Assembly: GCA_031772625.1 (NCBI GenBank)
Contig: CM062816.1
Location: forward strand, 1,670,205,058 to 1,670,269,057
DNA: 64,000 nucleotides
Source of the DNA: Pinus tabuliformis
Taxonomy: Eukaryota; Streptophyta; Pinopsida; Pinales; Pinaceae
Direction of reading: 5' to 3'
Below the pieces are notes generated by a model, which saw nothing but the letters and a program-made list of their open reading frames with translations, was not told the origin of the DNA and did no database searches. Both the position numbers and the translations under genes were made by a program. The stretch's first letter is position 1; each line of letters starts with the position of its first letter. Shown in pieces: positions 22,901 to 33,767 of the stretch.

Positions 22901-23942
22901 TCCTATGTTTGAAGGCATATTTACTCCAATTATGTAACTCAAGTGGGAGCATAGGATATATGGTTGAAAATCTTATTTCAAGGCCTTTCTAGCTAGATAT
23001 AGAACACCTTATAACTTCTTACGGTTGAGGAGAAATTATTTTTTGAATATTCACTATACATTCTGACAATTTAATGAGTCAATCTAGTCAATGGACAAGT
23101 TGACCCTAACCTAGAATCCAATCACACTATAAATGGGTATGGGAAGGAGAATTTATAACCACTCAGCTTAAGCATTCAACTCCATGTTTAGGATATGCAA
23201 GGAGCAAGTCTGAAGTTACTTCCTGATGAAAAAATAAGAAGTGAAGCAAAATAAAGTTGAAGCAACTTTCTATGGAAGGGTTTTGGACTATCTTTTGAAG
23301 GTTGTTTGGCATTGTTCTTGGGATGGGTTTTTGGTTTGTTCGAGGACTATTTTTTTAGGGACAAGTATTGGTATCTTTGGAGGCCATGTAGGTTGAGTTC
23401 TCGTGAGGAGAAGGCTTATCTTAAGGGCCAATTTTTTTCCCTATAGAGCCTGGTTTTTAGGCTTGTCATAAGGCTAAGTTCTGTCCTTGTGAAGTATCAG
23501 GTTTAGGGATGAGTAATACTATTTTAGGGCCAAGTTTCAGGGGATGATTTCTATTGTTTGAAGGTTGATTTTCAGGGTTGAGTTATGCTATTTGAAGGTC
23601 CATTTAAGGCCTTATTTGAAGGCCAAGTTGTCATGTCTTAAAGGCCATGTTTAGGCCTGATTTCAAGTCCAAGATCTAGTGTATTAAAGGATTAGTTTGG
23701 AGCTTGCAATTACTATGAGTTGGTACTTATTGAGTATTGGTGTCCTCACAAAATATTATAATAAAATAAAAATTGCTTTCAAGTATTTCTTCTTCAAATT
23801 TTTATTTACACTTTAATCTTTGTGTTCATACATTGTGGATGATTGATTATGTGATGTGAATTTAGTTTAAATATTAACTAGGTGAAAATTTGTCAAAAGT
23901 AATTAAACAATTCTTAACCCCCCCTCTTAGCATTTCCAAAAA
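22901..23942 (+). repeat. Copia element D: probable 5' LTR, left end not defined
   Basis: The right end is placed by the pyrimidine-rich CCCCCCTCTTAGCA about 10 bases before a primer-like site, a pattern common in plant copia LTRs. A TATA box (TATAAATG) lies at 23128-23135. The stretch 23345-23700 carries many imperfect copies of an AAGGCCAAGTT-like word. I could not identify the TG start, so the left limit is a guess. Confidence 0.45.
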
Positions 23943-23943
23943 T

Positions 23944-23955
23944 TGATATCAAAGC
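23944..23955 (+). other. Degenerate primer binding site (D)
   Basis: TGATATCAAAGC differs from the usual TGGTATCAGAGC at two positions. Its place between an LTR-like end and a copia gag supports the call. Confidence 0.6.
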
Positions 23956-24007
23956 AATCTTCTTCGAGAACGATCTAACAATTGGAAGAAGATCTTATAG
24001 GGAGGCT

Positions 24008-24997
24008 ATGGCTAGTCAAGAAACATTAATCAAAACTATTTTCTTTTATGGAACAATTTTTTATTTTATTTTGGAAGATAAGAATGAGATCTCTTAGTGT
24101 TGAAGTTTGACAATCTATTACCAATGGATATAAGGTCCCATGTTCTCCTCCAAATGATTAATATGGGAGAAAGGATTATGTCTCCAATGAAAAAGATATG
24201 AAATCCATTTTAAGTGGCTTTTCATATTCATAGTTATGTAGTGCGAATAAAATAAAGAGATGTGGGACAAGCCTGTAAGCAACTATGAAGAAAGTGACAA
24301 AGTAAAGAGGGAAAAGATTAAAACTTTCGAGAGACAATTTGAAAGCCGGAAAGTGAATGGTGAAGAAGATTTGGCTGCTTATTTTCTTTCAGTATATGAA
24401 GTGGTTAATTCTCTCAAAGGATTTGGTGAAGAATTTAAAGAAACAATAGTTGTCCAAAAAATTTTGAGTTCTCTTCGTCCATGTTTTGACACCAAGATCT
24501 CTGCCATAGAAGAATTAAGGGATTTGGAGAATGTGAGTATGGATGAGCTTCACATAATTTTCACTAAATACAAAATGAGGAAGAGAAACCCATCACATAA
24601 GGAAGAAACATGTAAAGCATCTAAGAAGTAAGGAAAATACAAGTCTGATGACTGCTCCATTGATGAATTTGATATCGAAATGATTGAACTAGTCACAAAA
24701 CTAAAGAGAAAATCCAAATTCGAAGGTAAGTTACCTCTCATATGTTTTAACCGTGTTAATATATGACATTTTTTTTACTAAGTGTCTTTACAAGGAAGAT
24801 AATTATGATGAAGAAGAACCTAGAAAAATAATCTTCAAAGGAAAATCTTCTAAAAAGTAAAATTTCTATTCCAAAGAGAATAATGATTTTTATAAAGAAG
24901 AAGAATATGAATACGATGATAATATAAGAGATATTCTATTTTTATCCACAAATGAGAAATATAACATACACAAATCAGAGGAGAAAAAAGAATGTAA
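24008..24997 (+). pseudogene. Copia element D gag (UBN2 type, truncated)
   Basis: The likely start is ATG 24008 (MASQETLIKT). The best-preserved part is the open piece 24260-24631, with KTFERQFESRKVNGEEDLAAYF, VQKILSSLRPCFDTKISAIEE and a lysine-rich end. This matches the UBN2-type Gag of Ty1/copia elements. Before it several stops break the frame. After it a worn zinc knuckle survives (GKLPLICF, then H and KCLYKEDN in a shifted frame, about 24727-24800). The element is cut at 24997 by the inverted LTR of E. No pol remains. Gag would form the particle. Confidence 0.8.
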
Positions 24998-25551
24998 TGT
25001 CCCCAATTTTGTGACCATGGGAGTCACTAAGGAATTTTACCCAATTTTAGTAATATTAATTAAAAATGGGCAAATATTATTGGAGAAGGTGGTTAGTATT
25101 ACTTTATAGGAGAATAAAGACAAATTATTATTTTATTAAATGGTGGCAAAAGTGACTTAGTAGAAAATGGCCCCCACCAATAAAATAATATTAAAAAAGA
25201 AGAAGTCTAGAGGAATGAGGAGAAATTATAAAAGGAGGATGGACTCATTTTGTGGATTATCTTCTACATTTGCAAACAAACACTCACTTGTATGCTTTGC
25301 TATTTAGCAATTCTACTGATTGTTTAGCCACAAATCTCTCACATGGGAGATTCAACCTCTACTTTGGGGGACCATCCGTGCCCGCCCTAGGGAGGCTGTT
25401 CTATAGGAGATTTCAGGGAGTCAGGGGCAACAACACACATCAGTCACCAGCGCAGAGAGAGGGAAGTGCATATTTCTGGGCAACCAAAAAACACGCAGAG
25501 GGAACTGAAGATCAGCAAGGGAATCATTGCTTGTCGGGAGATCCAGGAGCT
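24998..25551 (+). repeat. Element E: LTR fragment in plus orientation (inverted arm)
   Basis: It starts TGTCCCCAATTTTG and runs to AGGAGCT. It is the reverse complement, with scattered differences, of about 44345-44898. Relative to the E primer site and gag start next to it, this LTR piece points the wrong way. A TATA-like TTATAAAAGG lies near 25225. It lacks the 3' part of the LTR. Confidence 0.8.
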
Positions 25552-26035
25552 CTACTATCTCCACCAAGGTGTCAACCTGTGCTATCAAAGATGTATCCAA
25601 CAATGGTGACTCTTGCGCCACACTGGGTATATCAATGTTCCCCTCACCATCCTGCATGTCCTCATGGTTAACCTCCTCCTCAGGCTCCTGACATCTAAAG
25701 CCCAGTCTCCACGAGCAAAAACCCCCCCTAGTATCACCCTCTAACATCCCTCCTCTACAGGATGATCTTGTCCTTGACCCATGCTTCTCCTTTGGCTCAT
25801 CCAGAAAATGAGGCATGGTAGGACAACCAAGTTGGCGATATGTATGGTTGTTGTACTGCTAGGTTGTGCGTGCATGCACATGGCTTCTCTGTTAGGTATG
25901 ACTCAACATCCCCACCATTTGTTGCATCCTCTCTAGGACCTGTTGGTTTTGTCTCCTCAACTGTTGGTTCTGCCTCATCAACTCCTCCATGATCCCTTTT
26001 TCACTCTTCTCTTTCCATGTCATTGGAGTGCCCAT
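25552..26035 (-). pseudogene. Element E gag start (minus strand, truncated), copy 1
   Basis: On the minus strand the ATG at 26035-26033 lies about 76 bases after a primer site. It opens a frame MGTPMTWKEK followed by a glutamine-rich probable coiled coil (MEELMRQNQQLRRQNQQV). Two in-frame stops (TAA, TAG) follow within about 70 codons. After them MPHFLDEPKEKHGSRTRSS and a long acidic stretch remain open. Position and style fit the N-terminus of a retrotransposon Gag, but no defining domain is reached because the frame runs into the inverted LTR arm at 25551. An identical copy is at 27586-28069. Confidence 0.6.
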
Positions 26036-26111
26036 AAATTAACAAGTCACTATGCATGCATGACCAAAACCTCCATGATATTGTTAGCTCCCCATAACTA
26101 GAAAAGATCGT

Positions 26112-26123
26112 GCTCTGATACCA
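26112..26123 (-). other. Primer binding site of E, minus strand, copy 1
   Basis: The minus strand reads TGGTATCAGAGC, the initiator Met site, a few bases after the LTR end at 26130. It fixes the E orientation as minus. A duplicate is at 28146-28157. Confidence 0.85.
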
Positions 26124-26129
26124 CTATAA

Positions 26130-26210
26130 TGTTCCTAAATAGGAAATACAAGTGATAATAGCAATTATCCTATGCAACAAAATACAAAAACGAAATATTC
26201 ATCAAGCCCC
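26130..26210 (-). repeat. Element E LTR, 3' end, copy 1
   Basis: The terminal 81 bases of the minus-strand E LTR, ending AGGAACA on the minus strand. The rest of this LTR lies beyond T at 43705-44898. A duplicate is at 28164-28244. Confidence 0.75.
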
Positions 26211-27260
26211 TGTTACACTAAAAAACGTCACCATGACTATTTGCAGTTAGTATGGCTCCATCCACTGTCATACTATCCTCCTTGGCAAGTCTCATGCCTT
26301 TGCTCTTCATGTCAAACTTCAAGAAAGAGAGAAAAGTCATTTAAAGTCAATTATCTCTGGTACGCAGTTTCTCTTAGCCTTACCTGCGTGTACGCAACCC
26401 AAGTTCACAATACCTGCGTACTTGTACGCTCTGTATGTAAAGCAATGGGTGCGTACTCCTGTAAAGGTCAAAAGGCGCAAGTTTCACTCTCAAAAAGTTA
26501 CTTGTGGTCATTTCTAGAGCATTCTAGAAGCTTGTTTGACGTGTATGAAGCGCCTCCAGATGGTTCATGTATCCCTACCAAAGAGGAACTTATCCCATCA
26601 AGAGGGGAGCTATCCCATCCAAAGAGGGGCTTATCCCATTGATGGTGGACCTGAATAACTTCCTCTAGAGCACTATAAATACAGGCGTTGGGCCAAAGGG
26701 AGGGGAGGTTGAAAGCTGAACATTCCTAAGGGTAGATGCTGCTGGAATTAGGACTTCCTTGTAGAAGCTTGTGAGGAGAGATTACCATCTTTGTTTGTTT
26801 CATTTGGAAGTGGGTGAGCTGATCAGAGTAAAGGAGAACTCTTGTGGACCCTGGGAAGGACCTGCACAACACCAAGGCTCAGGTTGTAATGGTTCCTTTT
26901 GTTACCTTTTAATACAAATTAGTCCATTCTTCTCAACAATTTGTTATTTATGAGTTGTTTCATATACTCCTTGGTCTATATGTTAAATATGTTTTATTTT
27001 ATGTGATATTCAGGTGCTATTTAATCGTTTGATTGTTAGTGAATGCAGGTTTCGAAGGGAAGGAGGAGCTCATCCGGATCAACGAAGCTGGACTACTACA
27101 ACAACGTTGGGTTACAGGTAGGATCTAAACACTTGATTTCTCATATTGTAAAGGCATATTTAGTGAAGGATTGCTCTTATTTGTCTTGTTTGTCACTAGA
27201 AAGTCTTAGGCTTCTAGGGAGGTCGGTTGTGTCCGCACTAACGACTCTTTCCATATGACA
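26211..27260 (+). repeat. T LTR, extra copy created by tandem duplication
   Basis: Complete LTR (TGTTACACT ... ATGACA) with the target duplication GCCCC on its left (26206-26210), identical in context to the true 5' LTR at 28245. It is followed by a T primer site and 200 bp of leader, then by the duplication junction at 27486/27487. It is therefore not a separate solo insertion. The two open frames at 26172-26642 and 26771-26953 within it have no recognised domain. Confidence 0.9.
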
Positions 27261-27486
27261 AAATGGCGACTCCGCTAGGGAATCCATGAATGTGTTTGAG
27301 TTCTTTTTGATTTGATATTTTGGTCTGAGAAAAATCGCTTGTTTTCTGATTTTTGGCTGTTTAACTGTGTATTTGGGTGGGTTAGCTTAGAGTCAAATTA
27401 GATTTTTATTTTTCTTAGCTTTACCAGCAGTACGCAGCCTCTGAGTTAGGCACAGTGTGTACTTGTACGCACTGCGTCTTTGTGCA
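27261..27486 (+). repeat. T leader start, extra copy
   Basis: Contains the primer site TGGCGACTCCGCTAGGGA at 27264-27281 and the first leader sequence with GTACGC motifs. It ends at the duplication junction. Confidence 0.85.
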
Positions 27487-28244
27487 CAGAGAGAGGGAAG
27501 TGCATATTTCTGGGCAACCAAAAAACACGCAGAGGGAACTGAAGATCAGCAAGGGAATCATTGCTTGTCGGGAGATCCAGGAGCTCTACTATCTCCACCA
27601 AGGTGTCAACCTGTGCTATCAAAGATGTATCCAACAATGGTGACTCTTGCGCCACACTGGGTATATCAATGTTCCCCTCACCATCCTGCATGTCCTCATG
27701 GTTAACCTCCTCCTCAGGCTCCTGACATCTAAAGCCCAGTCTCCACGAGCAAAAACCCCCCCTAGTATCACCCTCTAACATCCCTCCTCTACAGGATGAT
27801 CTTGTCCTTGACCCATGCTTCTCCTTTGGCTCATCCAGAAAATGAGGCATGGTAGGACAACCAAGTTGGCGATATGTATGGTTGTTGTACTGCTAGGTTG
27901 TGCGTGCATGCACATGGCTTCTCTGTTAGGTATGACTCAACATCCCCACCATTTGTTGCATCCTCTCTAGGACCTGTTGGTTTTGTCTCCTCAACTGTTG
28001 GTTCTGCCTCATCAACTCCTCCATGATCCCTTTTTCACTCTTCTCTTTCCATGTCATTGGAGTGCCCATAAATTAACAAGTCACTATGCATGCATGACCA
28101 AAACCTCCATGATATTGTTAGCTCCCCATAACTAGAAAAGATCGTGCTCTGATACCACTATAATGTTCCTAAATAGGAAATACAAGTGATAATAGCAATT
28201 ATCCTATGCAACAAAATACAAAAACGAAATATTCATCAAGCCCC
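27487..28244 (-). repeat. Tandem duplication, unit 2, element E part
   Basis: Second copy of 25453-26210: 99 bases of the inverted E LTR, the E gag start on the minus strand (27586-28069, same two stops), the E primer site (28146-28157) and the E LTR end (28164-28244). It is directly adjacent to the true 5' LTR of T. The last five bases, GCCCC, are the T target duplication. Confidence 0.88.
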
Positions 28245-29294
28245 TGTTACACTAAAAAACGTCACCATGACTATTTGCAGTTAGTATGGCTCCATCCACT
28301 GTCATACTATCCTCCTTGGCAAGTCTCATGCCTTTGCTCTTCATGTCAAACTTCAAGAAAGAGAGAAAAGTCATTTAAAGTCAATTATCTCTGGTACGCA
28401 GTTTCTCTTAGCCTTACCTGCGTGTACGCAACCCAAGTTCACAATACCTGCGTACTTGTACGCTCTGTATGTAAAGCAATGGGTGCGTACTCCTGTAAAG
28501 GTCAAAAGGCGCAAGTTTCACTCTCAAAAAGTTACTTGTGGTCATTTCTAGAGCATTCTAGAAGCTTGTTTGACGTGTATGAAGCGCCTCCAGATGGTTC
28601 ATGTATCCCTACCAAAGAGGAACTTATCCCATCAAGAGGGGAGCTATCCCATCCAAAGAGGGGCTTATCCCATTGATGGTGGACCTGAATAACTTCCTCT
28701 AGAGCACTATAAATACAGGCGTTGGGCCAAAGGGAGGGGAGGTTGAAAGCTGAACATTCCTAAGGGTAGATGCTGCTGGAATTAGGACTTCCTTGTAGAA
28801 GCTTGTGAGGAGAGATTACCATCTTTGTTTGTTTCATTTGGAAGTGGGTGAGCTGATCAGAGTAAAGGAGAACTCTTGTGGACCCTGGGAAGGACCTGCA
28901 CAACACCAAGGCTCAGGTTGTAATGGTTCCTTTTGTTACCTTTTAATACAAATTAGTCCATTCTTCTCAACAATTTGTTATTTATGAGTTGTTTCATATA
29001 CTCCTTGGTCTATATGTTAAATATGTTTTATTTTATGTGATATTCAGGTGCTATTTAATCGTTTGATTGTTAGTGAATGCAGGTTTCGAAGGGAAGGAGG
29101 AGCTCATCCGGATCAACGAAGCTGGACTACTACAACAACGTTGGGTTACAGGTAGGATCTAAACACTTGATTTCTCATATTGTAAAGGCATATTTAGTGA
29201 AGGATTGCTCTTATTTGTCTTGTTTGTCACTAGAAAGTCTTAGGCTTCTAGGGAGGTCGGTTGTGTCCGCACTAACGACTCTTTCCATATGACA
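28245..29294 (+). repeat. T 5' LTR
   Basis: It starts TGTTACACT and ends ATATGACA. U3 holds five GTACGC/GCGTAC hexamers (28394-28490), a heat-shock-element-like site (28556-28569), three imperfect repeats around CTTATCCCATC (28620-28675) and a TATA box at 28708-28715. Transcription probably starts about 30 bases after the TATA box. It matches 42651-43699. Confidence 0.92.
28708..28715 (+). promoter_or_regulatory. TATA box of the T LTR
   Basis: TATAAATA in the context CACTATAAATACAGG, about midway in the LTR. It is conserved in the 3' LTR (about 43113) and in the extra copy (about 26674). Confidence 0.7.
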
Positions 29295-29297
29295 AAA

Positions 29298-29315
29298 TGG
29301 CGACTCCGCTAGGGA
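29298..29315 (+). other. T primer binding site, probably arginine tRNA type
   Basis: TGGCGACTCCGCTAGGGA begins three bases after the 5' LTR. Sites of this form are used by Tat-lineage elements and are usually assigned to arginine tRNA. The exact tRNA match needs checking. Confidence 0.7.
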
Positions 29316-31325
29316 ATCCATGAATGTGTTTGAGTTCTTTTTGATTTGATATTTTGGTCTGAGAAAAATCGCTTGTTTTCTGATTTTTGGCTGTTTAACT
29401 GTGTATTTGGGTGGGTTAGCTTAGAGTCAAATTAGATTTTTATTTTTCTTAGCTTTGCCAGCAGTACGCAGCCTCTGAGTTAGGCACAGTGTGTACTTGT
29501 ACGCACTGCGTCTTTGTGCACAGGGCGTACCCGCGCCTGTGTCAACAGATCACCTGCGTACCCCTGTCAAATTTGAGAAAATTTCATTTTCCCTCTTTCT
29601 GCTCTTTAGATTTTGTTTTTAATTTGTTTTTACTGCCCAGATCCATTGGTTTACTATCAGAGATCTTCACCTGAACTTGTCCCGTTAGTGTCGAGGGTTT
29701 TGGTGGAATTCATAGGGATTTTGCCTTAGGTTTTGATTTTTAACTGGTCCTGTAGTGACTTTGGCGTTAGAGGTTGTCAAACTTTGGATCTCCTTGGTTT
29801 TGATCAATCCTCTTAGGAGTCGGGCCTGTCATAGAAGTCACCCTTTTGAGAGACCTACCTTTGTGTCTTCTCTTTGCGAATCTCGAAAAGTTTGTTTGTT
29901 AAAGCCTTGAATTTCATTCTTGAGAAAAAAGAACAAAAAGATTTCGATTTTGTTTTTTTGATTAGTTTATGATTCTGCATGAACTGATCCTTAGTTGCAT
30001 TTTGACTGAGTAAAACATCCGGGAATTATCCTTGTAGGCTTTTGTCCTCATTATTTTTTGCTTTTAGGTAAATTTCCTTTTAATTTGCTTTTGAGTGAAT
30101 TTGATTTGATTGTCTTAGATTTGTTAAATTTGATTTGATAAATAGTTTTACATGCTTTATTAATATAGAAAAAACACAAAAAATTCTTTTGGAAAAAGTT
30201 TGCTTTGGTAGCATTTGTAGTCTTTTGGGAGAAAAAGGAAATTTCGTGAAGTAATTAGTGGTCATGAGTTGTATGTTTTGAAAAGATAAAGAGATTGTTT
30301 CTTTGATTGTCTTTGCCAAGAAAGTTGTTTTCTATAAAATTTGCATTTTCCAACTCTCTTAGCTAGGAGATTCATTGAAAAAGAAAAGTAGTGTAAATCA
30401 TCTTAGGTGCATCTTTGTAGTGGTTGCGAGTCGAGTCTACACACCAACAGTTTCATCTCCACTACCCTTTTGTCTTTAAGAAAAACCATAAAATTAACGC
30501 TTAAAATAAAATCAACTTAGTAACTTTTATTTACTAGGGCTCTGAAACACCAATATAGATCAGGCTAGTGTCTTGGAGTAGGAGAGTAATTAACTCTCCA
30601 AGACAACAAAACCAAACAAGTAGCTTATCTTGTGATAGAATAAATCCAATTGTTTCATTTGTACTCTGGGAAAGCTCCTCTTAAAGGAGAAGCACGAGCT
30701 CGTGTCCGAACCAGTGAGGGGATCAATCCTCCCTCGTTGGGAACGACGCTAGACACGCACGTATTACAAACGGTAAACCTCGGATTAACCATTGTCGAGG
30801 AGCCAAGGGTCACTTGTCGGTAAACCTTGGATTATTGTCAAGGAGCCGGCAAGGGGATTGAGCTTGATACTCTGCCCTTGCGTGCTGTCGGAGTGTAGAC
30901 TATTTCCCCAGGTGCATTTGTTGCTGTTGGTAACCTTAGTGACCATTATCTTTAGGATTCTACCGAGGTGACGGTGGAGGGAAGATCCCACTGTACCTGG
31001 AGTAGACGTCGGCTAGACTCACTTGGATTTTCCGAGGGGTTCACTTCACTCGAGACGGTTAAAGTGGAGGAACTTGTGCTGGTCTATTCATTAAGCAGGT
31101 TGCCGGGGTAACTGTTCCACCCGCCACTTCTGCACTGAATCCGGCAATGTTGGGTTTCATCTCCAACTAGCGTTTTTGGTTCGGAAGGCTACTGTTTGTG
31201 CTTGGTTTGACGCCCTAGATTCTTTAGGCGTGTGATTCAAATTTGTTTGGTTCTTTAGAGACTTTAGGTGGTTTGCTTTGAGATTTTACTTTGTTTGCGT
31301 GTGCAGTAGTTAAAAGTCTTTAACT
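29316..31325 (+). other. T leader, 2 kb without a supported gene
   Basis: Four GTACGC/GCGTAC hexamers lie at 29464-29561. A hairpin-forming stretch is at 30570-30604. At 30770-30870 a unit containing GGTAAACCTCGGATTA and GTCGAGGAGCC recurs. No coding domain is recognised; small open frames at 29489-29674 and, on the minus strand, at 30080-30319 look like chance. Ogre-type elements have an extra open frame here, which I do not see. Confidence 0.6.
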
Positions 31326-33767
31326 GTGGCTGAATTACCGAGACAGTCCCCTGGATCTCGGGGCAAGTCTCCTGAAGTTGTCACCGTGGCCGATTTGTTG
31401 AGGAGGTCTCGTAGACTTCGAGGCCAACCTCCCGAAGAGGTTCTGAGTCATTACGAAGGTTTAAAGGTCCTTGTAACTCCTAGTGGCAGTAAAGTAGGTT
31501 CACCTGAAGAAGGAGAATCGTCCTTGGTAGTCCATCCGGTTTACCAAAGTCTAGAAACAGGTTATAATCCCGAAGCTGTTGCAGTTTCTGAGCTTGCTGG
31601 TAGTTTTTCATCTACTAGTGATATAGGCAAAGAACCTGAAGTATCTGAACCTGTTACTCCAACTTCTAGTGCACCTGATTCACCTAGGGTAGAAAGATTC
31701 ATCACCGAAAATCTTCCTGCTGGTTTGATAGCTATTGAAGAACTTGCTCCAGAGGAAGAATTATGCGTATCTATCCGTGAAGATCAATCTACTATTGATC
31801 TAAGAGAGCGTGAATCTATCTTTTACAGTCCTCCTAGAAGTACTACTTGGTACCTTTCGTTAACCAATTATTTAGACAACTCAGGGATAAGTTTTTCTCC
31901 ACCTCGAACTCCTTTTCCACCTGGAGGTATTTATAATCCTGTAAATATGTCTGGTCAGTCGTCCGTGTTCACTCAATCTCCTGAATCTTACTTGTACAGC
32001 GGTCCTTCTGTTCCCTCCGGGTATCAGTGACTTTCTGGTACTTTTGCGGGAGCATCTCCTCAACCCATTGAACATGGGTTATTAGCTGGAAACAATGGTA
32101 ATAAACCGTTGGGCGTAGGGGACATTTACATGATGTCAGGTTCAGTTCCCGGTTCTCCACCTCAAGGTGGCCAATTACCGCCTGGTGGGTAGCCTCAATT
32201 AACGCCTGGGCGACAACCTCAAGGTACACAAATTGTGTCTGGGGGGCAACCTCAAGGACAGTATGTACCCATAGTACAATACATTCCTCAAGGTCAACCC
32301 CAGCCTCAATATGTACCCCAAGGTCAACCTCAGTATCAGTATTTACCTCAAGGGTATCAACCTCAAGGTCAAGGTCAACCCGAGTATCAGTATTTACCTC
32401 AAGGTTATCAACCTCAAGGTCAATACTCGAGTCAAGGTTATCTACCACCTCAAGGTCAAGATTATGTTCAAAATATAGGAAATGTACCTGTCAATTATCA
32501 ATCTTACCCTCAACCTGGTTACGGATCTCAGTATCCTCAACCTGTTACGGGTCAATACCCCGGAATGATAGTGTGGGATCCATCACAAGGTCAACAGGTG
32601 TTGCAGCCAAGTATACAGTTGTTACCTCACACTGGACAACCCGTAGTTTCTGGTTCACCCCAGCAACCGCAACCTGTCCAGTCAAATATTCAAACTTCTG
32701 TAACTTCGGTAGTTACTCAGCCGCCAATTGCACCTAGTACTCCATCTCAAACGACTGCTGCAACTACCGCAACATCTACCGCACTTACTTCTAGAGTATC
32801 GACAGCTCCGGTTTCTACTGTCTCTGCAACCACTCCTCAGACATCTTTACCGTTGTCCGGATCAACGATTCAAACCACGGTCCAGATGCCTGTAGGGCAG
32901 CCTGGTTTAAGTACTGTTGTAACAAGTCAACCTCAATTTACCTATCAATAGTACCAGGGACAGTACCAATTCGGTCCTGCTGTCCAACAACCGGTTTACC
33001 AGTATCAACCGTATCCTGGGTACACTTATCAACAACCTCAACAACCCCAGTACGGTCCGGTTAATCCTGGTTTTCCAGGAGGATACAATATCCCGAACGC
33101 GATTCCTATTCCTAGTTATCCTGGATATCCTCCTCCTGGAACTGGTATTGTGACCCAGAGTTTTAGAGATCCTAACCGACAATTACCGTTTATCACAACT
33201 TTGGATTTACCCGACTTGACGCGCCTAACGAACGATCCAATCAATTATCTTCCGTTTTGGCCGCCAATGCCAAATAAGTTGCCCAGTGACATACCCAAGT
33301 TCGAAGGTAAGTCTGGAGAGGATCCGTCAAATCATGTGATGACTTACCACCTCTGGTGTGCCTCAAATTCCATCTCGGATGATTCGATCCGCTTACGTCT
33401 TTTCCAGCGTACGCTCATTGGTCTCGCGGCCAAGTGGTACATTGAGTTACCACGGGCCTCTTTTTACAATTTCAGTCAGTTAGCTACCTCGTTCCTAACT
33501 CATTTTCAGTTGCCGGTCAGATACGATAATGGTACTGAGTTATTAACTTCATTAAAACAATCGACATCCACTTATATTTCCGATCATATCCATGAATGGA
33601 GACGTCGAAGACGTTTAGTGAAAGTTTTTATCCTGGACCAAATCTTAGCTGAATGGTTTGTAAAATCATTATTACCGAAGATTACTGAAGATGTAGCTAA
33701 GGCCGAAGTAGTTACTGAGGAGCAAGTCATTGCTCAAGCCCAGTACCTTGACTTAGTTTACACTTAG
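31326..33767 (+). pseudogene. T gag (broken by stops)
   Basis: The frame opens after TAA 31311-31313. No good ATG is at its start (the first codon considered is GTG 31326), so the true start is uncertain. Order: an acidic, S/T/P-rich N-terminus (31326-32030); a long low-complexity region rich in Gln, Pro, Tyr and Gly with repeated PQGQ and QYLPQGYQ units (about 32150-33120); then a Gag core (SDIPKFEGKSGEDPSNHVMTY, LAAKWYIELP, about 33285-33460). Stops in the same frame are TGA 32028, TAG 32190, TAG 32949 and TAG 33765. After each one the frame continues, so this is one gag-pol frame decayed by point mutation. Confidence 0.88.

Larger units (their letters stand above)
25453..27486. repeat. Tandem duplication, unit 1 (2034 bp)
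   Basis: Repeated head to tail at 27487-29520. The unit spans part of the inverted E LTR, the E gag start, the end of the E LTR, a complete T LTR and 226 bp of T leader. The copies look almost identical; one visible difference is A at about 27422 against G at 29456. The outer ends share only the short CAG, so the duplication probably arose by a microhomology event after T inserted, or is an assembly duplicate. Confidence 0.9.

Noticed and set aside
24899..24997. Continuation of copia D pol
   Set aside because: Sequence before 24997 still looks like the acidic post-zinc-knuckle part of gag, and nothing of pol is present after it.
26211..27260. An independent solo LTR of T next to the full element
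   Set aside because: Its flanks and 226 bp of leader are repeated exactly at 28245 onward, so it comes from the tandem duplication and not from a second insertion.
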